From positions 1 through 6,824 of the forward strand of contig PMOF01000330.1 of the NCBI GenBank assembly GCA_003162495.1: 6,824 nt of DNA, written 5' to 3'. Under the pieces are notes generated by a model, which saw only the letters and a program-made list of their open reading frames with translations, was not told the origin of the DNA and did not search any database. Positions 6,391 to 6,824 of this stretch are shown piece by piece (within the stretch, counting starts at the first letter, position 1; each line of letters begins with the position of its first letter). The DNA is from Acidobacteriaceae bacterium. GTDB lineage: Bacteria; Acidobacteriota; Terriglobia; Terriglobales; Acidobacteriaceae. The position numbers were made by a program, and so were the translations under genes.

Positions 6391-6824
6391 ATGAAGTGTC
6401 TTTTAGTCTGTACGGGCCTGCTTATCGCAGCCACCGCATTCGCCCAGCAAAAGCCACCTGCCAGTCCACCCGCCACTGAGTCGGCTACCATCGCCGCCAA
6501 GGGCATCACCATCACCTATAGCTCGCCAGGCGTGAAAGGCCGCGCCGGCCGCATCTTCACCAAGGACGGGCTCATCAGCCACAATCCGCATTATCCTGTC
6601 TGGCGTGGCGGCGCCAACTCCGCCACCACCCTGCACACAGACGCCGACCTTACCATCGGATCGCTCAACGTGCCTGCGGGCACCTACACCTTATTTGTAG
6701 ACATCTCCGACCCCGATAACTGGGTTTTGATTGTCAACAAGCAAACTGGAGAGTGGGGCCTGGCCTATGACGGCTCCAAGGATCTTGGCAAAGTGAATAT
6801 GACCATGACCAAGCCGGCAGAGAC
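6391..6824 (+). CDS. DUF2911 family secreted protein (3' partial)
   Basis: This reading frame is open to the right edge and encodes the first 144 residues. It begins with a Sec signal peptide (MKCLLVCTGLLIAATAFA, likely cut after residue 18), then a Pro/Ala-rich linker (QQKPPASPPATE), then the pattern of the DUF2911 family: ITITYSSPGVKGRAGRIF (39-56), VWRGGANSATTLHTDADLTI (70-89), VPAGTYTLFVDI (94-105), WVLIVNKQTGEWGLAYDGSK (111-130). DUF2911 proteins are exported beta-rich proteins common in Acidobacteria and Bacteroidetes with no established biochemical role. AAAGGAG at 6374-6380 lies ten bases before the ATG, rather far but usable. The gene is divergent from prpB and shares a 150-base upstream region with it. 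A C-terminal extension such as TPR repeats, seen in some members, could lie beyond the window. Confidence 0.88.
   Translation, partial: MKCLLVCTGLLIAATAFAQQKPPASPPATESATIAAKGITITYSSPGVKGRAGRIFTKDGLISHNPHYPVWRGGANSATTLHTDADLTIGSLNVPAGTYTLFVDISDPDNWVLIVNKQTGEWGLAYDGSKDLGKVNMTMTKPAE

Noticed and set aside
1..6824. CRISPR arrays, tRNA genes, insertion sequences or phage attachment sites
   Set aside because: No regularly spaced repeats, tRNA-like cloverleaf, transposase-like frame or terminal inverted repeats with target duplications were seen on reading both strands.

Overview
The window most likely comes from an acidobacterium of the Terriglobia/Acidobacteriaceae type. This is an inference from four things: the GC-rich coding style, two small secreted proteins of a kind common in that group (one is a recognisable DUF2911 protein), a divergent large 2-oxoacid:ferredoxin oxidoreductase, and intergenic hairpin repeats that I recall, without being able to check, as typical of acidobacterial genomes. 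No rRNA or other marker gene is present to prove it.

Layout from left to right. Positions 1-1632 (+) hold the C-terminal part of a pyruvate:ferredoxin (flavodoxin) oxidoreductase-like enzyme, cut by the window edge. Positions 1633-2044 are non-coding and rich in structure: a hairpin just after the oxidoreductase stop, two perfect stem-loops, a probable dispersed-repeat copy, and a convincing rho-independent terminator that serves the minus-strand genes arriving from the right. Positions 2045-6240 are all minus strand. They form a propionate-degradation operon in the order prpB (5338-6240), prpC (4129-5289), prpD (2657-4117), followed by a small secreted protein of unknown function (2045-2587). 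Positions 6241-6390 are a divergent promoter region. From 6391 (+) a DUF2911 secreted protein begins and runs off the right edge.

The three prp genes encode the core of the 2-methylcitrate cycle. PrpC condenses propionyl-CoA with oxaloacetate to 2-methylcitrate, PrpD dehydrates it to 2-methyl-cis-aconitate, an aconitase encoded elsewhere rehydrates that to 2-methylisocitrate, and PrpB cleaves this to pyruvate and succinate. The oxidoreductase at the left edge could in principle oxidise the pyruvate to acetyl-CoA with reduction of ferredoxin, but it is transcribed convergently and any functional link is only inference. No propionyl-CoA synthetase (prpE), prpR-type regulator or acnB-type gene lies in the window.

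The prp operon is a known system. The less familiar parts are the architecture of the oxidoreductase, the uncharacterised secreted protein at the end of the operon, a short beta-strand-like motif it appears to share with the DUF2911 protein on the other side of the operon, and the cluster of intergenic stem-loops. I do not see convincing evidence of a wholly new system.
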